A stretch of DNA of 35,473 bases. Origin: Hyaloperonospora brassicae. Its lineage: Eukaryota > Oomycota > Peronosporomycetes > Peronosporales > Peronosporaceae. Each line of letters opens with the position of its first letter. Position 1 is the first letter of the stretch. Where the stretch lies: the NCBI GenBank assembly GCA_947650285.1, contig CANTFL010001085.1:1-35473 (forward strand). The letters run 5' to 3'. Under the pieces are notes generated by a model that did not search any database, was not told the origin of the DNA, and saw only the letters and a program-made list of their open reading frames with translations. Below, piece after piece: positions 1 through 10,014 of the stretch. The position numbers and the translations under genes were made by a program.

Positions 1-124
1 ACTTAATTTATTAATATAACAGTTCTACTTTTACCCTACCTACGCTTCCTCGCTCGCCACGTGTACGTCCGTCGGGGCACCCAAATCCCTTGCGTTAAGT
101 TACGCAAGGGTGTGCCCCGTTACA
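1..124 (-). mobile_element. Partial LTR-retrotransposon end (putative)
   Basis: Read on the minus strand, the segment begins at 124 with TGTAACGGGGCACA. It contains a long hairpin at about 73-119: an outer stem CGGGGCAC/GTGCCCCG and an inner stem CCCTTGCGT/ACGCAAGGG around a short loop. A TG start followed by a strong hairpin is the usual look of the 5' end of oomycete Gypsy-type LTRs; that identification is from general knowledge, not from a search. The element leaves the window at base 1, so no coding part, second LTR or target duplication is visible. Confidence 0.45.
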
Positions 125-2190
125 CCAGCCGCATACAGGCTACTTTCATCGTTGTTTGCGAGTTCGAAGGATGGCAATGTTCGTGACGATTCTTGTCGCG
201 AAATAGTGTCATCACGAACTGTAGAATAAGCGATGATACGAATAGCTTGACTACTACTCGCTGGGTTAGGGCGATCGAGAGCTGCTCGTATTCTTGTGCG
301 CTGACATGGATGAGTCGCTTCGTGATAAAAGCTACAGCCAGAGAACTTGACCGTCTGTCTACTTGCTATACGATTCGATTGCGAGGGAATGGCACAATAT
401 ATGGACTATCGAATGCTTCGAGTCCAGCTCAAGCCAGGCCTCCTCTCGAATCCCGCATCGAAGGCAGTCCCATTAGGCGGAAATCCTCACTCATTTTACG
501 AGCATAAGAGTGAGTACTGTGTCTCGGATATGCCATTGACGCATCCACTGGTCGTGCATGCAGCCTCAGACCGCGCTTTTTTCATCCAGCATAATGCTGT
601 CACAACTAGCCGCTTCCCCGCGCCAGCATCACACTAGTCACTATACGACGACGCTCTAAGTGTAAACCTGTCATATGCCTATCCAGCTGCACTACGCCAG
701 CCGTTGTACCTAGCATAACATCGAAGACTGTCAAGAACGTTAGCAAGCTTCAGTCAACACAAGCCGTTTCTCAATGCAAGTATAGGTCAAAGCAAAATAG
801 TCACGTACCACGCATCACACAAGGACCGAACCATCTTTTAGCTGAGTAAATCCGATTGCACGACACGTGCGTGCCGCGGACACGACCATAAGTGCTGCGA
901 TATCACAGCAGGTTCGAATTCTGTCGGGCTTTTGTGGTCCGCAGTGCCGAGCGAGTCCAAGAGCACGTTTGTGACAATGCGGACAGGGAAACAAACATGC
1001 GTGCACTATGCAATCCCTTGCAGTCGACAGGTAGCGTCGTGCACACGAAAAATAACTTCTCCAATAGCTCGCATATTCTTGCCAGCATTTTGTATCGACA
1101 CTTTGTGCAATCTTGTGCAGAAAAAATGGTTTGATGAGACGTACGAATAACGTCGTTTACGTTGCACATCAAAAAATCGCTGAACGGTTTTGTGTGGATA
1201 AATCAACAAATTATCCAATCGTGGGTTAGAACTATCTAATGTACTAGCGGTTCGTAAATGTTCGCTAATCTTGTCCCGGAATTCTTAGACATGTCCGTTT
1301 GTCAGTAGCCAATCTTGAAATTAACTATTGATTGATTTTCTGACGTCCCGATTGGTTTTAATTACTTTTTCAAATGCTGTTTCAATGAGAATGGAATAGA
1401 TGGCCTGCTGAACGCTGTGACGCATAGTTACTTCTACAGCATTTTTCCACAAGTGGCACAATGTTGACACTCTCTTCCTTTAGTGTCCTGAACACGTTAC
1501 CTCTAAGTCTTTTGCAACGTCTGGCAAAACGTTCCTTCCAGACCAGGGACTTTCGTATCGCCACGTAATACCTGCAGCTGCCAGATCAGCGAGTGCTACT
1601 ACGGCGATGAAGATGGCTAGCCGATGAGAATGTTAAACCAAGACAACATCCGACTTACAGCCCTCACTTCGCGGTCGCTGCACGGCAGTCCAGCCACTTT
1701 GGCATCTCCTAACACCAATCTGTCCTCTTTCAGTTGCTCCCCATGACAGATACCTGTGCAACATGTAACGAAGCTTTGGTGCGCATCTGACCTTTCTAGC
1801 TCGCATAATCGACCAGTGATAAATGTGTCGTACGGGACCGCTGCTCCGTCTAAGGTGAAACTAAGTCGAGTACCAATCACCATTACTGACTGGCACTACC
1901 CAACAAGTCGCGGACCAACTACTCTGCGACACAAAACTTGTGCTCTATCGGTGGTGTGCCCACATAGGAACGACAAAAGCCGATTGCAGCCCACTACGCG
2001 AGCCCTTTCCATAGTACCAATGCACATCAAATACTCTTTCTTCGTGTAGGGTTCCACAACACATTGTCATCATCGTCAATCAAAATTAATTCATCGCTTT
2101 ACAGAAATAGTACACTTGTCAAGACGGTTTCCAATATTGTTCTGGGTGTTTGTGAGAGCGTCTGTCCCACGCTTTCCTGATTAAGACAAG
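125..2190. other. Gene-poor stretch, possible decayed ORFs
   Basis: No conserved gene is recognised. Two minus-strand open stretches, 1617-1883 (88 codons) and 1382-1564 (60 codons), read like protein rather than antisense noise. They could be pieces of one decayed element (a basic segment with residues FARRCKRLRG lies in the second), but they are separated by stops and match no family I can name. The rest shows nothing. Confidence 0.4.
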
Positions 2191-2267
2191 CTCTTTTGAC
2201 GAGCCTAAACTGGTTGGTCACCACCGTCCGACACGATCGAATCAGGTGCCAAGTGTCGGAGGTGTCG

Positions 2268-3334
2268 ATGGTCGAGAAGAAGACGCTGACGCAGAAGCAG
2301 CCGGCAAAGACCGAACGAAAGCTCCACGTCGATGCTGGTGCAGCATCCGACGTTGCGTCAGACAAGAACAGTGACAAAGAAGCAAGAAACAAAACGATGA
2401 AGACGACGACGAAGCCGATGAAGACGACGACGAAGCCGAAGAAGACGACGACGAAGCAGAGCCGCAGGACTCGACGGACGACGAGGAGCCGCACGAGGCC
2501 GTGGGGTTTGGCGACGCCATGAGCAAACTCCTGAGCCAAACCGTCGCCGAAGACGTTCAGCCGATCCTCGCCAAGCGCACGACCGCGCGGATGCGAGAGA
2601 TCCAGAGCGACAAGAAGGAGGTCAAGACAGCGCGCGTAAGTGCTGCTGAGAAGCGCGAGCGCGAGCAGAAGGACATGGTCGTGCCCGACCACACGACGGC
2701 CGGGAAGGACCGAGCGCTTCGAATGATTGCAACCAAAGGAGGTGAGAGCGTGGGGGTATTGCTGTGGCCGCTAGCAAAGGCAGGTGGGAGGGAATCTGTT
2801 GACGAACGCTACCATCTTCTTCCTCTTCTTTCGCTCTTTGTATCTGTCTGTGTTGATGTTGTAGTCGTGGCGCTGTTCAATGCAATCCAGAAGCACCAGC
2901 ACGCGAGTGGCAAGAAAGAGGACACGAGCGACACACACAAGGTCAAGGGCATGTCGAAAGAGAACTTTCTAGGTCTGCTCCAGGCGTCGCAGCAGCAACA
3001 GACAGCCGCCACGTCGGCCAAGTCCTCGTGGTCGGTCGTGCAGGACGACTACATGATGGACGCCAAGCTCAAGGACTGGGACAACCAGCACGGCACGGAA
3101 ACGGGTCGAGTGCGACACGCGGGCGACGTCGAAGTTGAAGCAGTCGAAGACGTTGCGTGGCAACGCGCCGCCGACGGTCTCGAGAGCGATACAGAAGTCG
3201 CAGGAGACAGTACAACGACAACAAGGAAGCGACGAACGTCATTGTCGTCGACAACACCAACCGGCAACAAGAAGACAAAGAAGACAAAGAAGACGACGAA
3301 GGCGCTTAGCAGTTGGAAGAACACCAAGCGCTAA
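2268..3334 (+). CDS. RRP15: RRP15-like ribosomal RNA processing protein
   Basis: Rrp15 proteins act in the nucleolus in pre-rRNA processing for the large (60S) ribosomal subunit. Recognition rests on the block GFGDAMSKLL, the segment KGVVALFNAIQKHQ formed across an intron, MSKENFLGLL, and SSWSVVQDDYMM followed by LKDWD, in the order of the Rrp15 family. The intron is 2742-2864 (123 bp, GT...AG, phase 1); splicing turns G|GTGAG...TAG|TC into a Gly-Val junction. An acidic tract built from three 21-bp units (2396-2458) precedes the domain, and the C-terminus is Lys/Thr rich. The 5' end is unclear: the domain frame is open only from 2375 and has no ATG, whereas the best upstream ATG (2268) is in another frame. 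A tiny intron, an indel in the acidic repeat, or a missed exon could explain this. The domain call is firm; the start is a guess. Confidence 0.82.
2396..2458 (+). repeat. Three 21-bp in-frame acidic tandem units
   Basis: Units start at 2396, 2417 and 2438 and each encodes a D/E-rich heptapeptide (DEDDDEA type) in the RRP15 frame. The unit length is a multiple of three, so gain or loss of whole units would keep the frame. Confidence 0.8.
2742..2864 (+). other. RRP15 intron, 123 bp and stop-free
   Basis: GTGAG donor and a pyrimidine-rich stretch ending TTGATGTTGTAG. The length is divisible by three and the RRP15 frame stays open through it, so an unspliced transcript would add 41 residues instead of stopping. 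The family alignment (continuous KGVV.LFNA.QKHQ) supports removal. Confidence 0.75.
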
Positions 3335-3582
3335 GGCTTGGAAACACGTACCCCAAAACACGATAGCAGTCTGTATGAATCTCGTTGGGGTCCCTTGTCT
3401 CGGCGTTGTTTGGTATGGCATTTGCTCTCTTTCGGTGCTGAAAACCAACGGCCTACCGGTTTTGCACCCCGAGTGTGCCACTAAACCCAAGTCGTCGTCA
3501 CTACTTCCCGTAGCTTGAAGCCATCCAAATAATACTTCCCACTCTTTGACTTCCAAGCGCGGGGCGACGAGTCCTGCGCGCG

Positions 3583-6500
3583 ATGGTGAGGCTCGTGGAG
3601 TACTCTGCGAGTTGGAACACCCCCGGACGACGACGGCCAGTGGTCCTCGTGCAGCAGCGGAGAGCTCCTGTCGAGTCCCAGCGACTCGTTCTCGTACCCG
3701 ATGCGGTCGCCCTTTAGTGACGACGAGGACGAAGACTATGCGCCGTCGATAACGTCGATGGAAGAGGAGGAGGAGGAGGAGGAGGCGGAGTCGTCTTCGG
3801 CCACGAGCTCAATGGATACCGAAGACTCGGACCCGGAGGAGGAGCAGGACATGGACGTCGAGCCGCAGGACACTGCGGACGTAGCAGACGACGCAGAAGA
3901 AAGTGAGGACGCGGACGAGATGGTGCAAGCATTTCACGACACGAATTTGGACAACCTGGGCAATACGAACCATGATGGCGCAAAGCAGGGAGTCGAGCAT
4001 ACACTGGGGGGACGCGACAGAGATGCGGCAAAACCGGTGTTTTACGCGTGGGGAGACTTGCAAGCAGCTTTTCAAGACGCTGCATACACGAGACGCAGCA
4101 GCAGCGTGTCGACGACAAAAATGGCGGATGGGTTCCCGCAGCCGCAGAACGCGGGAGGTGGAGCCGTGCGGGATGAACAGCAAACAGGAAAGCGGTTCGA
4201 AACGAGTGGTACAACGAGCAGTGGTGGTGGCTTGGAGAAGGGGGAATGGCGCGCCAAAGCAGCTTTTGCTCTTGGAGTGGCGGGGAAGAAGGAGATGCCG
4301 ACACGTCGACGACACTCGTTATCAGGCGCAACAGCTCGGCACCATGGGACTGGTGCGATCCCGAAGTGCTCGACGGTACTTCATAGAGAACAGCATCAGA
4401 GCACAGGGCATTGTCCGACTACCGCGGGTGCAACCGAGCATTTGGCAGCAACTATAAAGATGAAGACAGCAAAGACGTCGTTGGTAGGTGATGAACCAAT
4501 CTCGAACGTTTCGGTGCCACAAGTGGAGAAAGCAGATTTTACATTTGGAGCGCAGCAGGCGCAAGTGCAAACGCCAGATTTTACGTTTGGAAAACATGCA
4601 CCGACGGAGTACGGGAAGGCAGAGACTGCAAACGGAGAAGAGGCTTGTGACGATACGTACATGAACTGTTCAAGATCACGGTGTTCTGCTACGGCACCGT
4701 TTAATGCGGGGAATAGCGCTTCTACGCTTGAAAAGCGTGACAACCCTATGGAGGCTTTTGATACTAGTGGAACTGATGACATTGGGCTGGCCAAAGTTGC
4801 TGCGCAAATGCCGAGTAAGCCCGACATTGGATGTAGCGCTTTTGTGGGCAACAAAAGCCCACGCAGTGAATCTACAAGCGAGGCCCCGGCAAGCAGCAAG
4901 TTTTTGTTTGGACAAGCGTACAAGAACCACAAACCAGGTTTCTTTGCTGGACGCAAGCGTAGCGAGTTGTTTCACTCCACCGAGTCAGCGACATCTGCCT
5001 CTTACAGCGCAGCATCGACGAGAGCGTCAGAAGATCTAAAGGGGGCAAACGGTCTTGCCGGTGACTTCAAGATCGGTAAGACTGGCGTCAGTGGCGAGTT
5101 TATAGCACCTCCTACTTCCTTTGCTACTGGGGTTGCAGGACCAAGCATGTTTCGTCGCAATGTGCCCCGGCGGAGAAAGTCTAGCCCGAGTAGACCGTTC
5201 CCGTTTGGCTGTCCGACAAGCTCCCAATTCGTAGCCTCAACCTCCTGTTCCAATTCTGCACCGTCATGGACAACAACAGCCTTTTCTCAACGACATGATT
5301 CAGCATGTGCGTATGACAGCACGCACCACAGTACAGCGCAAGGCAAAAGCACGACACCAGCTACTTTTTCTGGCAATCAATTTGCCGCAAACAAGAACGT
5401 AGATGCTAAGATGGCTCCGAAGACATTCTCAAACCCTGAACCATCTTCATCTGGGGCGAACGAAGGTTTCGGCTCAGTCTTCTCTGAACGCGCTGAATGC
5501 AGCACAGCTACTTCATGCATTCCACCTGGATCGGGAGAAACAGAGACTAGCTCGCAGTCACGAGGACCCAATTTTCGCTTCACGGAGCAGCAAGCCAAAA
5601 GTATGTCAGCTCCAACTATTGGCTGTGGTTTCCAGATTGGTAGTGTGGACGTGCGAAGGAAAACGCGTGTGCGGCCCAGGAAAAGCGGAATGTTTGCTCG
5701 CAAGCACAGTCCGCGGAAGGATGCGAAAGTAGGTGCTACCGAGCCTATGCGGTCCTCCAGCTTTTTCGGTTCGTTCTCAGCATCGCCGTTTTCTGTCCGT
5801 GATAATCATGGGTATGCTCAAAAGGATGCCTACCAAAGAAAGTCTGGACATAGCTTCCTGGCCGATCCGCTCGCTGCACGCAACTATCAGAACCTGTCGT
5901 CTGCATCGCCATTCGTACCATTAGATGGAAAGCGCAGCCCTTGTACTGATAAGGCTACAGTAGCGACAGAATTTGCTTCTGCTGCTACATCCACGGCTGG
6001 CAGTGTTAATGGTGAAACAACTCAGCAACAGGGCAAGACGTGCGACACAAATGTGTCTTCTTCGGTCTTACAAAAAGACAAACCTAGTGCTTCGCAGCTT
6101 CCAAGTGCGGCTCATCAATCAGTTTTTCAGCAAAACAAACCAGGCAATTGTCTGAAGACCCAGCAAACTTCCAATGGCGCGACGTGCCCCGCTTATGCTG
6201 GATCACGTCGAATCCTTCGTGCCGCCGTTCGGAACATTGGAGTCCGCAAAGAGCGTGCGCGTTCAGCTCCAGTTTCGTCTGGCAATCGACCCGAGGAGGG
6301 TGACGCGGAAATGGGTAGCGAAGATGAGCTTGACTGGCGTGAAATGAAGCGACTTGGCGGTATTGCTTATTGCTCAAAAAAGTACGGAGAAGCAGTCGAG
6401 TACTACCGCCAGAGCATTGAGCTACTCGACTCACTTCTTTATCGTGGTGCAGACACCTATACGATCGAAGTGAGAACCGATAAGGCGAGGCTTCACGCAA

Positions 6501-8177
6501 ATCGGGCGGCGTCACTTATGATGATGATGCAGATCGCTGAAGCTCAGCGTGAATGCCAGCGATCGATTGAAGTGGACGCGACGTATGCACGCGCATACCT
6601 CCGGCTTAGCCGTATTCAAGTTTTACTGGGTGATACTGCAAACGCGAAGGCAAACATTGATACTGCAAGGCAGCTGATGGAAAAGCAAGATGACCAAGTC
6701 AGTAGCTGTGACCATATTGATCGCGTGTCCGTTCTCAAGACGGAAGCAGCAATTAAGAAATTGACGATGCTGCAAAGCGAGATCAAGTCGAATATCGCGT
6801 GTGGATACTATAAGCAAGCTCTTATGCACACCGAAAGCGCTTTGGTACTTGCGCCGAAGAGCCGAAAGCTGCAGGTAGAAAAGGCCCGTATTTTTCTTCA
6901 CCGAAGGTAAGTAAGTACTTGCTCGCTCTGTTGTTCGCGGTAGTTGTCTAACGCAAGGGGTCACGATGCTGCTGACTGCGACAGGCAACTAGATCATATT
7001 AGCAAGTTTTGTACTTCGGTTGTCGAAAAACAGCAAGCAAATTCAAGAAAGTCGCAGAATCCGGCGAGCAGAGGTGGGATAAGCACAAAGTCGCTAAAGG
7101 ACGAAGCTGTGGACATGGTCACTATCCTGGGTATTGATCTGGGACTGTTGTGGGCAACTTCGCTGCACTACCAAAACAAAGTCGAAGACGCAAGTCGGAT
7201 ACTCGACGCGTTGGAAGTTGTAGCACCTTGCAGCTCGCACGTGATAAAATTGAAACGGCAGTGGCAAGATATGGAGCAGCTTAAACGCGACGGGAATGCA
7301 CGGTATAAAGAAGGCCAGTACCAGGAGGCTGTACGGCACTACTCGGAAGCATTGCTTATTGACCCGCAACACCACGAGTACTGCGCAGTTCTTTACTGCA
7401 ATCGTTCAGCAGCCCAAATGGGACTACAGCGGTATCACACTGCGCTCCTCGATTGCAATGAAGCATTGCAACGGAAGCCAAAATTCTTCCGTGCCATGCT
7501 CCGTCGAGCACGGTGCCATGATAGATTGAAGATGCACCATGAAGCAGTGAAAGACTACGACAATTACTTGCGCGAGCAATCAAGCGACATTCCTGTTAGT
7601 GAAACAGCCAATGTTGCTCGAGAGCGTGACGAGGCAAAGGCAGCTATTGCCAAAGCCCGAGAAGAAGCCAGACAGCGAGAGGCGGCAAAGAAGCGTGCAG
7701 AACGTCAACAACGGCAGCAACGCCCACCTTGCTGGGAAGATGCATCGCAGAATAAAAGCCGACCTTACGACAGGTACACACGGGGGGCAGGTACCAATGG
7801 TGGGAGCAGTAAAAACCAGTCGTCAGGTGATAGCAGTGGGGCCTCATGCGCGAAAACAGAGACCCGAAGCCGCACGTATTACGAAATACTTGCTGTCAGT
7901 AGGACAGCGACGAGCGACCAAATCAAGAAGTCGTACCGCAAACTGGCGCTCTCGTATCATCCAGGTAAGCTGGTCGAAACTAGCTATGACCGTGGCGTGG
8001 TTTGGTTGCGACTGATGCTTACTTGTTCATGTGTTTGCACGAGCAGATAAATCAAGTGCGTTGTCACACATTGAATTGTTCAAGGAGATGACAGCCGCAT
8101 ACAACGTGCTTTCCGACAAAAGCACTCGGGATAAGTATGATCGAGAGTTGATTTACAACAAATTCAGTGCCTTTTAA
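3583..8177 (+). CDS. Large TPR and J-domain co-chaperone (DNAJC7-like C-terminal half)
   Basis: TPR-J proteins bind Hsp70/Hsp90 and stimulate Hsp70 ATPase through the J domain. Exons are about 3583-6906, 6985-7964 and 8047-8177; introns of 78 and 82 bp have GTAAG donors and CAG acceptors. Numbered from the ATG at 3701 (1438 aa), it has an acidic Ser/Glu-rich start (about 8-75), a long low-complexity region with FG-type motifs (about 280, 293, 401, 500, 590, 688), TPR units (about 880-1070 and 1160-1265), an Arg/Glu/Ala coiled-coil-like linker, and a C-terminal J domain (about 1363-1430) with YYEIL, KKSYRKLAL and HPD. The HPD Asp codon is split by intron 2. The protein-like frame continues upstream of 3701, and an ATG at 3583 joins it if the C run at 3620-3624 is one base shorter, adding about 39 aa. 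Known DNAJC7 is about 500 aa, so the N-terminal half is unusual. Confidence 0.88.
6907..6984 (+). other. Intron 1 of TPR/J gene (78 bp)
   Basis: GTAAGTAAGT donor and GACTGCGACAG acceptor. Splicing joins AG|G to give Arg and then QLDH, keeping the TPR region in frame. Unspliced reading stops at once (TAA at 6908). Confidence 0.85.
7965..8046 (+). other. Intron 2 of TPR/J gene (82 bp), inside HPD codon
   Basis: GTAAGC donor and GCACGAGCAG acceptor. Phase 1: G from exon 2 and AT from exon 3 make the Asp of HPD, followed by KSSALSHIELF, as expected for J-domain helix III. Confidence 0.88.
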
Positions 8178-9020
8178 GAGGACTAGCGGGACCGAGCATC
8201 GAACATCATGAGCGTGGAGCACCGGTGTGGTCGGTCAGTAACAGTATTGCAGGCATTTTACTCGCGTGACGAAACCAAACGCTCATTTGTGTTGTATTCC
8301 AGCTTGGACGTCTCCTACTGAGGTCACTTGGAGTCGAAAGGTATCGCTCGCCTCGGACGCGACAAATCTCATATGTCAGTCTACTTTCAGGCTGCATCAC
8401 CAAATGAGCGAGAAACACATCTACGGTCAGATTGACGAACGGACAAGTGCTCGCGAACAGCAAATTTGCACCAACTGGACTTTGGAAATGCACGGCGACG
8501 TCAGACGGTGTACTCGAAGGCCGACGGATGTGATAGTGAAGATGTTGATGGCCATGTGGCTTGCATCGAATGACAAGCAATTTGTGCACACCGTTCAGCT
8601 TTGAAAAGCTGGTACCGAAGCTGAGACGTGTGTCTCACTTTTGAGCGAGAGCAGCACAGCCTGCCTCAACGCCTGACGACGTGGCTCTACACGACTGGCC
8701 ACGTTTGCAGTCGATGCGACCTCAGGGTGCAGTCTGTCGCTATGTACCATACGGTCGTGCCGTAACTATCGTTCGTTGCCAAGAAACGCGTGCTGCGACG
8801 TGCGAGAGAACTTTGCGGTCAAATAATGCAGGAACACAACACCGCTGAGTTCTCCACTGATCGTCCGTTGTAGGATGCAGCCATGCATCGGACCTCGTTC
8901 CCCAAAGTTTTTGAATGGTCTCCTGTGTGTACCCTGTCACCCGAGAGCACACGGTACCAACACCGGCTCCAACGCTTGTCACCACGACACAAGTTGGGTA
9001 CAGAACGAGCCCATCTCGAT
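8178..9020. other. Intergenic between convergent TPR/J and phosphatase genes
   Basis: A 112-codon plus-strand open frame at 8266-8604 shows no recognisable motif and no sign of splicing; I do not call it a gene. The remainder should hold the 3' UTRs of the two convergent genes. Confidence 0.45.
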
Positions 9021-9710
9021 TCAACCCGTCGCGTTCCTCTTGGCCTCTTGTCCCTGTTTGCCGTCCATTGTCTTGCCCTTGTCTTCCTGCTGGTTCCTCC
9101 CGGGCAACGGCCGAACCTTATTGCAGAACGCACGCACGTTTGGCTGCAAGTAGAGCCCCTTGCGCACGTGGCGCTTCTCGCTCAAGTACGCCTGAGCTTC
9201 CCGCGGGTCCATCTGTCGCGTAGCCACGAGCCAGCACAAGGCCACGGCAGCGCTGCGTCCACTGCCGCCTTTGCAGTGCACGTACGTCCGCACTCCCCGT
9301 TGCTGCTGCACCTGAAGGAACGCGACCGCAGCTTCCAACGCCTCGAGCGACGGCTCAAAGTGGTCAATCGTTGGCAGTCGAAGCTGCTGGACGTGGTGCC
9401 TCTTGTACTGGCGCACGGGGCCACTGTACTCGTCGCAGAGATTGACAACGGCGCGCACCCCCCGGGCGACGAGGGCGTCGACGTGCGGCAGGAACGCCAT
9501 TGGTGCAGCCCCCAGCAGGACATGCGCGTCCACGAGCGTCCAGTAGTTCCGACGCCGCGACAAGTACGTGAGTGGCCACGTGGGGTAAAAGAACACGCGG
9601 GCCGCGACTTTGGCCAGCGGTCGGGGCAGCACGTGCAGCTGAAACGCAGCGTAGAGCGCGAGCGCGACGAAGGCCCAGATCTGCCAGCTCGTGATGGTCA
9701 TCCAGAGCAT
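9021..9710 (-). CDS. PTPMT1-like dual-specificity phosphatase, membrane-anchored
   Basis: Cys-based phosphatase of the DSP/PTPMT1 type; PTPMT1 dephosphorylates phosphatidylglycerophosphate at the mitochondrial inner membrane. The 229-aa product has a hydrophobic N-terminal segment (about 8-30) compatible with a membrane anchor or mitochondrial signal, then YWTLVDAHVLLGAAP (56-70), a form of the PTPMT1/plant DSP start. The P-loop HCKGGSGRSA gives Cys146 and Arg152 (C-X5-R), and Asp116 in LPTIDHFEPS is the likely general acid. The C-terminal tail (about 205-229) is charged and low in complexity. It is a single exon; the ATG at 9710 gives the full N-terminal hydrophobic segment, with Met4 as the alternative. 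It lies downstream of the MRG gene on the same strand, with 304 bp between them, more than half filled by a 41-bp tandem repeat. Substrate (lipid or phosphoprotein) cannot be told from sequence. Confidence 0.88.
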   Translation of the reverse strand: MLWMTITSWQIWAFVALALYAAFQLHVLPRPLAKVAARVFFYPTWPLTYLSRRRNYWTLVDAHVLLGAAPMAFLPHVDALVARGVRAVVNLCDEYSGPVRQYKRHHVQQLRLPTIDHFEPSLEALEAAVAFLQVQQQRGVRTYVHCKGGSGRSAAVALCWLVATRQMDPREAQAYLSEKRHVRKGLYLQPNVRAFCNKVRPLPGRNQQEDKGKTMDGKQGQEAKRNATG

Positions 9711-9731
9711 GGCAGTGGGTCACATGCGGAT

Positions 9732-9895
9732 GGCTACAGACGGACCTGCGCGAGATGGGTACATTCCGACATGGCTACAGACGGACCTGCGCGAGAGGGG
9801 TACATTCCGACATGGCTACAGACGGACCTGCGCGAGAGGGGTACATTCCGACATGGCTACAGACGGACCTGCGCGAGAGGGGTACATCCCGACGA
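9732..9895. repeat. 41-bp tandem repeat, four copies
   Basis: Copies begin at 9732, 9773, 9814 and 9855 with the start GGCTACAGACGGACCTGCGC and are nearly identical; the first has GAGATGGG for GAGAGGGG and the last diverges at its 3' end (CATCCCGACGA). The array starts 22 bp upstream of the phosphatase ATG, so it occupies its promoter or 5' UTR. The unit is not a multiple of three, which argues against coding selection. Confidence 0.95.
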
Positions 9896-10014
9896 CGAGT
9901 GGATCGCGTGTCGTAAGTGCGGTCGCGACTAAGTGCGGCGTGAGGGAACCACGACATGGCTACAACAGCGCTCGAGTCGCGCAAGCAATTGATATTCAAG
10001 CGTGGAGACCGTCA

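Noticed and set aside
2099..2692. 197-codon minus-strand frame rich in Ser/Val/Phe
   Set aside because: Reverse reading of the acidic repeat and RRP15 domain; low-complexity artefact.
3714..4331. Overlapping minus-strand frames (205 and 168 codons), Pro- or Ser-rich
   Set aside because: Antisense to the acidic N-terminus of the TPR/J gene.
9732..9895. CRISPR-like array
   Set aside because: Units are directly adjacent with no spacers, and the host is eukaryotic; it is a plain tandem repeat.
8883..9932. 349-codon plus-strand open frame
   Set aside because: It is antisense to the phosphatase and runs through the 41-bp tandem array; its codon pattern mirrors the real minus-strand gene.
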